Shown: positions 54,850-64,000 of the stretch, in pieces | Layout: every line of letters starts with the position of its first letter | Position numbering within the stretch: the stretch's first letter is position 1 | NCBI RefSeq assembly: GCF_901933205.1 | Contig: NC_044577.1 | Span: 6,459,321-6,523,320, forward strand | Origin: Camarhynchus parvulus | Lineage: Eukaryota > Chordata > Aves > Passeriformes > Thraupidae | Reading direction: 5' to 3' | Length of the DNA stretch: 64,000 nucleotides | The notes under the pieces: model-generated | What the model was told of the DNA's origin: nothing | Seen by the model: only the letters and a program-made list of their open reading frames with translations | The model's database searches: none | Program-made: the position numbers and the translations under genes

Positions 54850-55070
54850 AGATTGCCACATTTTCCCAGATTGCAAAAGGGCTGTAACAATTGTCAGGTG
54901 TTTTTTGTTGTGAATTTATTCTGTCATTAGAAGTGTAGCAAGTCGGGGAACAAATTTTATGCCTAACCTGTACTAAGGGAACTGAAACACTTTCCTTAAT
55001 AACAGCTCCTGACATATGGGACAAACATCCTCTTCATCAGTTTCTCCCTGATCAATGCATTTGACATTCT
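54850..55070 (-). pseudogene. ZSWIM2: Decayed RING-finger exon of ZSWIM2
   Basis: ZSWIM2 is a testis-expressed E3 ubiquitin ligase with SWIM, RING and ZZ zinc fingers, and is the next gene after FAM171B in vertebrates. Read on the minus strand from 55,070, after an acceptor-like acaaggcag, the segment encodes ENVKCIDQGETDEEDVCPIC then QELLLRK. It aligns without gaps to the human segment around DSEDICSICQELLLEKK. Next, an in-frame TAG (54,973-54,975) replaces a conserved aromatic residue. The expected CRFGC zinc-ligand stretch reads YRLGI, so two zinc-ligand cysteines are gone. Similarity then fades. I could not find the SWIM or ZZ exons nearby. This looks like a decayed gene rather than a sequencing slip, since several independent changes occur. 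Confidence 0.7.
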
Positions 55071-55379
55071 CTGCCTTGTAAGAGTCTTAAACTGTTTTAC
55101 AGAGAAAGCATTAATTGTGTGATTATATGAGAGGAGCTGAGTAATCTTAATGTAGCAAATTCAGTTTAATAAATTTAAATTTTAGTGTTTAAACTAAAAT
55201 TGAGGGCTTAGTCCCCCTCACAGTTTATATTCCTGTCACTGATTCCTCCAGTGACCTAATCCAGCTCTCCAGACTGCCAAAAGAACAAACCTAGCCAAAC
55301 CCACCAATTTTCTGTTGAAGTGGTGGCTTTTAATTGAATTCTGAGGTAGGTAATACATCCTTATTACTTCAACAGAGAT

Positions 55380-55705
55380 GGTGCAGGGGCAGGAGCCACC
55401 AGTGTGATGAGGAGCAGCTGAGGGACTTGGGGTTATTTACCCACAGATTTTATCCAGAGATTTTATCACTCTCTACAACTCCCTGAAAGGACAGTGGACG
55501 GATGTCAGGCTCTTCTCCCAGGTAACAAGTGTCGGGACGAGAGGGCACAGCCTTAAGCTGTGCTGGGGGACGTTCAGCTTGGACATGAGGAAGAATTTAA
55601 TCACATAAAGACTGGTTAGACATCGGAACGGGCTGCCCAGAGAGGTGTTGAAGGAAAGATGGGACATGGCGCTGGGGCGGGGTCCCAGGCCGGACTCGCT
55701 GGCCT
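55380..55705 (+). mobile_element. CR1 LINE 3' region leading into a minisatellite
   Basis: CR1 phrases in order: gtgatgaggagcagctgagg, ctctctacaactccctgaaa, ggctcttctcccaggtaaca, agccttaagctgtgctgggg, agacatcggaacgggctgcc. It parallels the copy at 14.7-15.1 kb. Instead of the usual short terminal repeats, the 3' end passes straight into a tandem array built from its own final segment. Confidence 0.85.
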
Positions 55706-56380
55706 TGGAGGTGTTTGGCCCAGGTTGGACAGGCTGGCCTCGGAGGTGTTTGTTTGGCCCAGGTTGGACAGGCTGCCCTCCGAGGTGTTTGGCACAGGTT
55801 GGACAGGATGGCCTCAGAGGTGTTTGTTTGGCACAGGTTGGACTGGCTGGCCTCAGAGGTGTTTGTTTGGCACAGGTTGAATGGGCTGCCCTCAGAGGTG
55901 TTTGGCCCAAGTTGGACGGGCTTGCCTAGGAGTCGTTCGGCACAGGTTGGACAGATTGGCCTAGGAGGTGTTTGTTTGGCACAGGTTGGACAGGCTGGCC
56001 TCAGAGGTGTTTGGCCCAGGTTGGACGGGCTGGCCTCGGAGGTCTTTGGCCCAGGTTGGACGGGCTGCCCTTGAAGGTGTTTGGCCCAGGTTGGATGGGC
56101 TGCCCTCAGAGGTGTTTGTTTGGCACAGGTTGGATGGGCTGCCCTTGAAGGTGTTTGGCCCAGGTTGGATGGGCTGCCCTCAGAGGTGTTTGTTTGGCAC
56201 AGGTTGGATGGGCTGCCCTTGAAGGTCTTTGGCCCAGGTTGGATGGGCTGCCCTCAGAGGTGTTTGTTTGGCCCAGGTTGGATGGGCTGCCCTCAGAGGT
56301 GTTTGTTTGGCACAGGTTGGATGGGCTGCCCTTGAAGGTGTTTGGCCCAGGTTGGATGGGCTGCCCTCGGAGGTGTTTCC
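55706..56380. repeat. CR1-derived minisatellite with dimeric higher-order units
   Basis: About 18 units of the form ggcccaggttggatgggctg plus ccctcagaggtgttt. Two unit lengths occur: about 35 bp, and about 39 bp with an extra gttt. From about 56,060 they alternate regularly (ccttgaaggtgttt versus cctcagaggtgtttgttt), giving 74-bp dimers. All forward frames are open through it, so long reading frames here are repeat artefacts. Confidence 0.92.
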
Positions 56381-56384
56381 CAGC

Positions 56385-56745
56385 CAGTGGAAGCCGTGAC
56401 TCAGTGACGGAGCGCACACGGAGCCCCCGTTCCCGCTGGCCATACGCAGAGTCCCGGCATGCCGGGCCCCGCGCGGCCCCTCAGGGGCGGCCGCCATGGC
56501 GGGGCCGGGCCTCAGCCGTGCCGCTGAGGGGGCTCCGCCTCAGCCCGCCCTGCCCTCGGCCCCCGCCACTAGGAACGCGCTGGAAACGCTTCGTGGTTTT
56601 TTGTGCGCCTTCTAAAGGCTGAACAGCCCTGAGAGCCTGCGCCAGCCGGGTTCCTGCTCTGCGCGGCCGTCGCTAGGGGGAGGTGTTGCACTCCCTCCCG
56701 CCTGCAAAAATGCGTTTATTTACCGTCTCTCTTAAATATTTGCAA
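56385..56745. promoter_or_regulatory. Orphan CpG island
   Basis: An abrupt GC- and CpG-rich block (gcatgccgggccccgcgcgg, ggcggccgccatggcggggc) lies between the minisatellite and AT-rich sequence. It looks like a promoter. No known gene starts here. It could be the surviving promoter of decayed ZSWIM2 (minus strand), of an unannotated plus-strand transcript, or both. Confidence 0.6.
56496..56615 (+). CDS. Small open frame with strong start context in the CpG island (hypothetical)
   Basis: ATG in a near-perfect context (gcggccgccATGg) opens a 39-codon frame, MAGPGLSRAAEGAPPQPALP through to ...TLRGFLCAF, ending in TAA. No domain or homolog recognised. Alanine/proline-rich short frames are common by chance in CpG islands, so this is only a candidate. 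Confidence 0.2.
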   Translation: MAGPGLSRAAEGAPPQPALPSAPATRNALETLRGFLCAF

Positions 56746-56809
56746 CAATTCTTCAACCAGTTGATAGTTACGAGTCTTTTGGTAATAAAGAGTAATTAAT
56801 GTAGTTTTT

Positions 56810-57085
56810 ACACATATACACACCAGTAAATAATAGTATATATAGCATATATAGAATATATATGTATACACTATATACTATATATACTATATACCAGTAT
56901 AAATAATTGGAATGGTTTTTACTAGTGTGTGTATATATATACACACACACATATATAACCTATATTATAATATATGACAGCATATAATATAATATAATAT
57001 AATAATAATAATATAATATAATATAATATAATATAATATAATATAATATAATATAATATAATATAATATAATATAATATAATAGT
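56810..57085. repeat. AT-rich microsatellite: TA/ATAC runs and (ATAAT)n
   Basis: 56,810-56,960 is alternating TA/TATAC sequence. 56,975-57,085 is mainly the pentamer ataat, about 20 copies. The block directly precedes a CR1 3' end. Confidence 0.95.
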
Positions 57086-57144
57086 ATTATAACATATATT
57101 ATAATATCTATAATATTGTGGAAATTATATATTATCGATATAAT

Positions 57145-57335
57145 ATTAGGAAAAAGTTCTTCCCTGTGTGGGTGCCGAGGCCCTGGCACAGGTTGCCCAG
57201 AGAAGCTGGAGCTGCCCCATCCCTGGGAGTGTCCAAGGCCGGGACGGACAAGACTTGGACCAACCTGGGATAGTGGAAGGTGTCCCTGGCCATGGCCTTT
57301 AAGGTTCCTCCCAACACAAACCATTCTGTAATAAT
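57145..57335 (+). mobile_element. CR1 LINE 3' end
   Basis: Diagnostic phrases in order: tattaggaaaaagttcttcc, ccctggcacaggttgcccag, ctgccccatccctgggagtg, agtggaaggtgtccctggcc, cacaaaccattctgtaat. It ends with the ATTCTGT-type terminus of avian CR1. A short internal deletion precedes ctttaaggttcc. Confidence 0.88.
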
Positions 57336-57433
57336 GTGGTAATGGAGGTTTTAGTCCCATGTATGTTTTTTTAAGGCATAAGAAATTCTTCCTGCCCTGT
57401 TCTCGGCTTCTCTGAAATGCCTTTTTGTTTCAG

Positions 57434-57625
57434 AAGTGACTGAATCCAGCTGGAATGTGACAGAGATGGAGCCGAGCTCCCAGGCAGGCAGGAACGGTCA
57501 GCAGAGGGGATGCCAGAGGAGGCGGGATGAGCCAGAATGGATGAACCCTCCCTGTGCCAGGTGGTGAAGGAAAAGTGTTGATGAAGAAAAGCTGATTGAG
57601 CTGCAGAATCCAGATCAGTGCAGAG
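57434..57625 (+). other. Exon-like segment downstream of the orphan CpG island
   Basis: A strong polypyrimidine tract and acceptor (ctttttgtttcag) and a good donor (cagag|gtgaga) bound 192 bp. In one phase it opens with VTESSWNVTEMEPSSQAGRN and stops at about 57,566, so it could be a terminal coding or a noncoding exon. No homolog recognised. Confidence 0.3.
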
Positions 57626-60600
57626 GTGAGAACAAGGTTAGACAGAAAGGTTTTTGAATGCTTGACTCATGAAAGAAAGAGGGGCCTGAGTGAGAGAGAA
57701 CTGTGAAAGGCACCGACTGCACAGGGACTTGACTCAGGTGAGCTGGTCACAGCTGTCACCTGAGTCAGCTCAAGTGGGCACAACAAACTGGAGCAGCTGA
57801 AGTGGCTGTTTCTGACTAAGTTGTGTATTGAATAGTCCTCAGAGTTAATTATTTTGTCTAATTTTAAATAATATTTAACCTAACCCTACCAGCCGAAATG
57901 AGGATAAAGGAAAGGGAACAGGAAAAGCATCAGTAGACAATATCCCTAGGTGCAAAGTTCTTAAGCAAAGCCCTCAAGATACCATTTTTAGCTAAGTATC
58001 CCAGACTTCTTGTAAATTCTCATGGATCAGCCTGTTCATTTTGTCTTCCTTGTCTCCACCATGTCATCATCTCTCCTGAATCATGTTTTAGAAATAAAAA
58101 GTTATTTTTCATTTTTCTTTCCTCGCTAGGCATGAAATGTTATAGAGTTAACAGCCATGATTGCACCTGCTGTGTGGGAAGAGGGATCCTAAGAGTGGAT
58201 AAAATCAATCCATGATCTTGTGATTTATATAATCCTAGGTTTGAGAATGGTACCTAACAACGCTTGCACCTTGCAAAACTTTTGAAGCATGGAATTACAA
58301 ATACATTTAAAGGCTTAAGTTACAGATTATTTCGGACTTCTTCACAGAAAGAGCTTCAGAAAAGAAGCTGTGAATTTTACAGATTAACAGCTGCATTGAG
58401 CATATTTTGGACATGTTTTTCCTAGGTCGTTGTATAGGGACCCCTTTTACTGAGAACCCAGGGAATGTTGTTTTATTTGTTATATATAACACATAACAAA
58501 CAGTTCCCTTTTGCAGTTACAAAATTACATGACACAGCACAAGATGCATCAATTTGCTCTTACAAACTTTTTGCCTCTTGAGCTATTCCTGTTCCAGAAC
58601 TGGTCTGATATTTATTCACTTTTTATTCTGTCTGGCTTTACTGGCCTTGGAGTGCAAGTGTTCTTAACCCTCAGTCCCTTATAACATTACAGAATTTGAA
58701 ATGACTCTGGTTTATTCCCCATTAGAACAGATCAGCCTGTATGATTTTTGCCAGCAGAGCTTGACTAGCATATTCTGAGTATGGGCACTCTCATGGTTTG
58801 TCTCACTTGCATTAATGATCTTTAGAAATAATTGTGTGTAAAAGTAATAACTCTTGTAGGTTTTGTCCTTATGTTTTTTTGAGATGGCACCTGCCTTTAA
58901 TTTGTTTTAGTGCATTTTAAGGCAATGCCAGCTTCATCTTTAGTGTCACTGCACAAAATCTCCCTGAGCCCCTAGGGTTTGTTTGCTGTGTAAAAGTACA
59001 GCTGAGTGGCATCTGCTGAGTTCATCTCTCTGAATTGTTACTGTGAAGTGTCCAGGTAACAGTGGACTATTTTGCCCTCATGGGGTGCAATTTTGAATAC
59101 TGTGGGATCCCAGTTCTGAATTTCATTTTGAAATAGAAAGTAGAAAAAAAAATTGAGTTCCCTCCTCTGCAGAAGGTCAAACTTCTATTTTCTTTGTCCT
59201 TGGGAAGTCTCTGATTTCCAGAATTTAAGCTATGTGAAATAATACAGGAAAGGGAACTTTGCTCCTCTCTTGTCACCTTCTCAAGATTCATTGGGTCAAA
59301 GAGCAGAAAGTTTACTTTTTTTACCTTGCTACTTTATATATTGGTCTGTGAACACTTGGACTTTTTTTGAGAAAGTCTCTCTAGTAAATAAAATAAAACA
59401 AAATACAAGCAAGTAAAAACCAGATATGTAATCCTAATATTTCTGAAATCTCCTGCAAATAATGAAAACAGAATATATAACTCCTGTCAGAGATAATGGT
59501 GAAAAAAGCTAAGTATTGTGAGACTTAAAAACTAAGATGACCTTGTGGTAGACCAGGACTAAGGAGAAGCTCATCTTGGTTCTTTCATAGGCTTCCTGAG
59601 GGGCCTTGAGCAAAATAGTTCAGTTTTATCTCAGGAGTGTTTGCTTGCTCCTCTTCCCTGCATGGTCTGGTAGACTGATCTCCCCTTTCAAGGAGGGGGT
59701 TTCAGGGCTCTCAGTGTGCATTGGCAGCGACACAGGGCAGTTCTGATCAGATCCTTCCTGCTTTACCAACAATCACTAAGCAGTGGTCCTTAGATACTTG
59801 GAATTTGGATTTGTCCAATAGAACACTGAGCTCCTGAAACTGGGCAGTAGTTTCTGAGGAAAGCCACATGGGTACAGGTCTCTGGCTGACATCAGCCAGC
59901 TGCATTTTTTCCACATAATTTCAAGAGCTATAAATATAAGGGGAAAAAGCCAACAAAGACCCCATATCAGAAAAACTGACTTGTCCTTTTCCTCTCTACC
60001 AGAAACGTAAGCTTGCATTGTGACAGAGAGCTGGAACAGAGAACAGCATTGATAAATTGGGGCAGATTTGCAATGTTGTCCTGCCAATAAACTAGCCTGG
60101 GTGGTATTTTTAAATAATATGGAGAATAATATTTACTCTTGCATACATTCTTATATAGACACCATCAGAATGATCTCCATTGGGATTTCATGACTCCTAA
60201 ATTATTTAATCATTGCTAAAGAGGAGGGTTGTCCTGAGTGTGAAATATGAGGTTTTCTTATATACCGTGCATTAATACTGCTATAGCGGCATTAAAAAAC
60301 CCACAGCAAATGAAAATCTTTTTTAAGAAGAGATTGTGAAGCACTTCTGTTGCTGATGCTTCACCTGACATCGGCAGATTTGGTTGTTTTTTCTTGCAGT
60401 TACCTAAACTGAGCAATGAGGATTATACTTTTGAATTTTTTCCCCCTACTGTTCATTTCCAGTTGTATTAACTAGAAATGTTCCCCAGTTATGTCAGTGA
60501 AGATACTGAAAAATTGCTTTTCAGGTGGTGTTATCATAAACACAAAGTGAGCACATCAAAAGGAAGAATTGAGTTTCCTGTATCTCTGTTCATAATCTTT

Positions 60601-63600
60601 TCAACCTTGTGATTGTTATTAGTATTTTGTTTGGATTTTTTTATTTTTCAAATATCATATAAAAATGTCCGAGTGATTTTTCTTTTTTTCTTCTACAACT
60701 TCTGTGTTTGTGCTGTTTAACTGTTTTTGTGACTATATAGTACAAGGTAAGTCACGTAGGTGTTTTATCATTATAAAACTGCATGATTCATATTAAAGTT
60801 TTATATACTAATGCTACCTACAGTATCTGGCAGGTCAGTAAGGACATAACACTAACAGTAACCTGAAAATACATTTTTTATTATGTGTGGGGGTTTTTGT
60901 GGGGGTCATTCCATGATTTTTGCTGCAGTTCATCTAGAAGACTGCAGATAAACAAAACCCCTGAATGAACTGTTCAGTGGGAAAAGTTGTGTATAATTTA
61001 TACAGCACATGACCTTTAAAGCTTGACTTCAGAAAATGACCAGAGAGAAATAATCACTAAGAAGAGTTTATTTTGGCACTGTAAAATGAAGCAGTCTTGG
61101 TACTACTGACTGCTGAGTGATATGTACTTAAGTTTAATGTGTGCTGTACAGTTCTTCCTCACCACTTTTGCTTCAGTTCATTTTGTACAAATGACATTGT
61201 CTAGCAGGGACTCAGATTTGCAAAATTATGTTTTTAATGACATTTCAGAAAGATTAGTACTGACAGGTTTTTATATATATTTCCTATGTGGGGCCAACTC
61301 TTCCAGCCCATTTCCTTCAGTGATATCTGGAGAGGATCTGATAAGCTTTATACTGCTTTTCACAGTTCAAAGGGCATTGTCTTCCCCTTCACTCCAGCTG
61401 ACAATAACAAAGTCAGACATATGTTATCACCATCACACAGGAAGCTGTGAGCCTGCTTGTGTTCAGCAAAGTACAAATGCAGGAAGAGCGTCAGGTTGGT
61501 TAAAAGCTGAGGGAGCTGTGCTAAGGTAGTAGAGAGCTGATAGTACTATAACCAGCAGTCTGTGTGCTGGGGATGTTTCAGTTCCAGGGAGGGTAGTTAT
61601 CTATTGCTGATGGGTTTAATATTGTTATAACATAACTACAGGCATCCATTTAAAACCTTTTACAGGTGAGATCTCCAGTGGTGGGGCTGCATTGCATTAG
61701 GAGAATAATTGCTTAGGTAATAAAGAGCAAAGCTGCAGTGGGATTAAGTGGTAAAGAATTGAACATGAAGTTCACCTGATCAGACGCAATCTCACTCTGT
61801 CAATTAATAAACAGGATGTAAGGTGCCCTCCATTAGTTCTGGATTCCCTCATTTTAACATACAGTGTTTTGTGTATCAACATTAAAATCATGCACAATAT
61901 ATTAGCAAGTTCATCTAGGGAAATGCTGCGAGTCATGACAGCCTAGTTCTGGGAAAAGTGTATTTTTCTTCTCTCTGTAATTTTGGAATGGGAAAGGTGG
62001 CTTAAAAGAACCTTTGTATATCAGCACTGATATCCAGTATTTTGGAACCTCAGCCATGAGTGCTAAATTTGGGTCTATTTGCAGCTTCTCTTCTGCTTCC
62101 GGTACATTGTTTACTGCTTCCCAATAGGAAAGTCTTCCCAATACATTATATTAGCTCCTATCCTCTGGCTTTTGCTCAGCACAGAGCAAATCAGTTCAGC
62201 ACACTGAGTTCCAGCTTCTGTCTCTGAGGGCCACTTCAAGCTCTGCTGTGATGTACTGCCTCTACCTGAAATTTCTAGGCCACACCACAAATAACATACA
62301 CAGTTATCTGTGGGAATAGAGTTATGTATGAAAGAACCAGAGTTAGTGTAAAAGAACTTAAGTTATATTGACTGCTTGTCCATGCTTTCAGGGGAGTCAG
62401 GAATGGGCTCTTTGGTGTGATGACAGTGCCAGTGAAGGCCTTACTGCAATTAGTCCCATCTCTCTACTTGTTGTATCTGTTTTCACACCCTCAGTGGCTA
62501 TGCTAAGAGCTTAATATACTTTCAGAAGGGCCTTAAAATGGTTTGCATCCTCTGTTGAGGTCACTAGATTACTTTAAAAGAGAAACCAGCACTTGAGCTT
62601 TTGCCATTCAGAAGTACAGATCCTGCTTCCAGTGCCTGTGTTCTGCCACTTGGGAGTACTGTGTGGATGGAAATAGCAAGCGCTGTGAAATTCTGGTGAA
62701 GAGGTGTGAGAGATGAGTAAACAGGATCATGCTGTGACTCAAACACACCTCCTGCACTCCTAAGCTGCCTGTGTATCTGGCAGGGGGCACCAAGAGCAAG
62801 AAATGGTTGTATTCACAGCAACAGAAGCTCAGAGACACTGCTGGTAAAGCTCTTCATCTCACACAAGGGATGGCAGCAGCTGGGCTCAGAGGCTGTCCCT
62901 AAAGACTGCTGGCATTAAACACTGCTTTAGGACACTGCTCTGAGGTGGAGGATGAGGGTAACAATAATACTTGAGCTTTCAGTCCTGAAATAGACCATTA
63001 TGGCAAGTAACTCTTGCTGTTCCACTATAGAGTTACTGCTATGAATATAAACTAGCCATTGTCACATCCTGCTATTATCCTGTCAATCTCTTCTGTTTTG
63101 CTTGAAAGGGAAAGTTCTTGAATGATTACATATTATTTTATATTAAGGTCTGTATCAGTACTGCAGACTTTGTGTATGTGTAAATGTCTGGGTTTGCATC
63201 ACATCAGAAAGGTTTGTCAGGATTTTGCTGGGAGAAAAGAAGTGGAAGTGGACTGTTAATAGATAAAATATTTTCTACCAGCTGGAAAAGAGATGTGACC
63301 ACATGACATTGCAGAGCTCTAGGCTGTGTACACATAATGAGTAGCTATTCACCTATACCAGTGACAGTCACAGCTAGAGGGAGGAGCAAGGACAGGCTCC
63401 AGAACTGAAGATAGGGTATTGCATGAAAAATTAAATGGCACTTATAGCTTTAGCCAAGCCTATTGCCATGTCATTACATATCTGCTTTAAACTTAAACCA
63501 ATACCTTTTTCATTACTTCAAACTGAATTATCCATCGCTACAACAATCTGTAAGTTGTGCTTGGCATCCCTTTGCGTTAGCTGCAGTCCAAGTGCTGAAA

Positions 63601-64000
63601 AATCTGTGCTCACTGACAGAGTAAAAGATAGAAGGTGTCAGTGAGGAAATGACCAGAATTAAACAGATGGTGAAACTAGAGAAACAAGAGATCAGGGTGA
63701 GGGAAACCTTTTAGTGAATTGGCATTTAAACTGCCTATTCAGAGCAGATGGCTCACTCAGAGAAGAAGTACTTGGATAACTATGCTTGTGGTTCTATAAG
63801 AAACATGAGTGATATTATTTTTCTTCTGCCATCTTTGAATTTTTTTGTGTGCTCAGTCCTTGAGCAAAGCCAGTCAATGGAGTAATTTGAGTTGAACTGC
63901 TGAAATCTGGTACTTTAGTTTTGATATGGTCTTAGGTGAGTAGGTCACCTCTTTGTATCTACAACTGATCATCTTAATTAATCTGAAGCTTTTGATCTTT
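57626..64000. other. Intergenic or intronic AT-rich sequence, no supported gene
   Basis: Reading both strands, I find no exon with recognisable protein similarity, no tRNA or rRNA gene, and no mobile element I can support. The longest open frame (61,122-61,529, plus, 135 codons) has no domain. In synteny terms the missing 5' ZSWIM2 exons, if any survive, would lie here on the minus strand, but I could not identify them. Confidence 0.5.

Noticed and set aside
55645..56622. Long overlapping open frames on both strands (up to 155 codons)
   Set aside because: They come from a minisatellite whose units lack stops in every frame; the peptide repeats mirror the DNA repeats.
56975..57085. (ATAAT)n tract as a possible functional element or CRISPR-like array
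   Set aside because: A simple pentanucleotide microsatellite without spacers.
61122..61529. 135-codon plus-strand frame
   Set aside because: No domain, no convincing splice sites and AT-rich surroundings; considered a chance frame.

Overview
This is a vertebrate nuclear window, almost certainly from a bird. It holds multi-exon genes with GT-AG introns, CR1 LINE 3' tails and avian ERV-type LTRs. Gene order matches the conserved ITGAV - FAM171B - ZSWIM2 block (human 2q32). The LTR families suggest a neoavian, perhaps passerine, genome, but I cannot fix the species. I see no bacterial or phage content, no CRISPR array and no tRNA or rRNA gene.

Layout. (1) 1-11,100: the last eight coding exons of ITGAV (integrin alpha-V, + strand), from the end of the ectodomain through the light-chain cleavage site, membrane helix and GFFKR tail, stop at 5557-5559, then a probable 3' UTR of about 5.5 kb. 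(2) 11,100-15,110: intergenic, ending in a CpG-rich CR1 3' tail that abuts the next promoter. (3) 15,120-53,500: FAM171B (+ strand), with a CpG-island promoter, exon 1 (signal peptide), a 21.6 kb first intron with several minisatellites, six middle exons at 37.2-44.9 kb, and a large last exon. That last exon carries a +1 frameshift at a CCCC run (45,744-45,747). The probable 3' UTR, about 7 kb, contains a rearranged LTR insertion (48,275-50,152) bounded by GTGTG on both sides. (4) 53,500-55,080: on the minus strand, a decayed RING-finger exon that I assign to ZSWIM2, with an in-frame stop and lost zinc ligands, and possibly a remnant of its terminal exon. (5) 55,380-57,340: a CR1 tail expanded into a 35/39-bp minisatellite, then an orphan CpG island (56,385-56,745), an (ATAAT)n microsatellite and another CR1 3' end. 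(6) 57,350-64,000: one exon-like segment (57,434-57,625); otherwise no gene I can support.

The intact genes are two type I membrane proteins with unrelated roles: a cell-matrix receptor subunit and a neuronal membrane protein of poorly known function. Nothing suggests they work together; their adjacency is ancestral synteny. The points most worth checking are the apparent loss of ZSWIM2, the FAM171B frameshift, the mosaic inverted LTR insertion, and the CR1-derived array beside an orphan CpG island.
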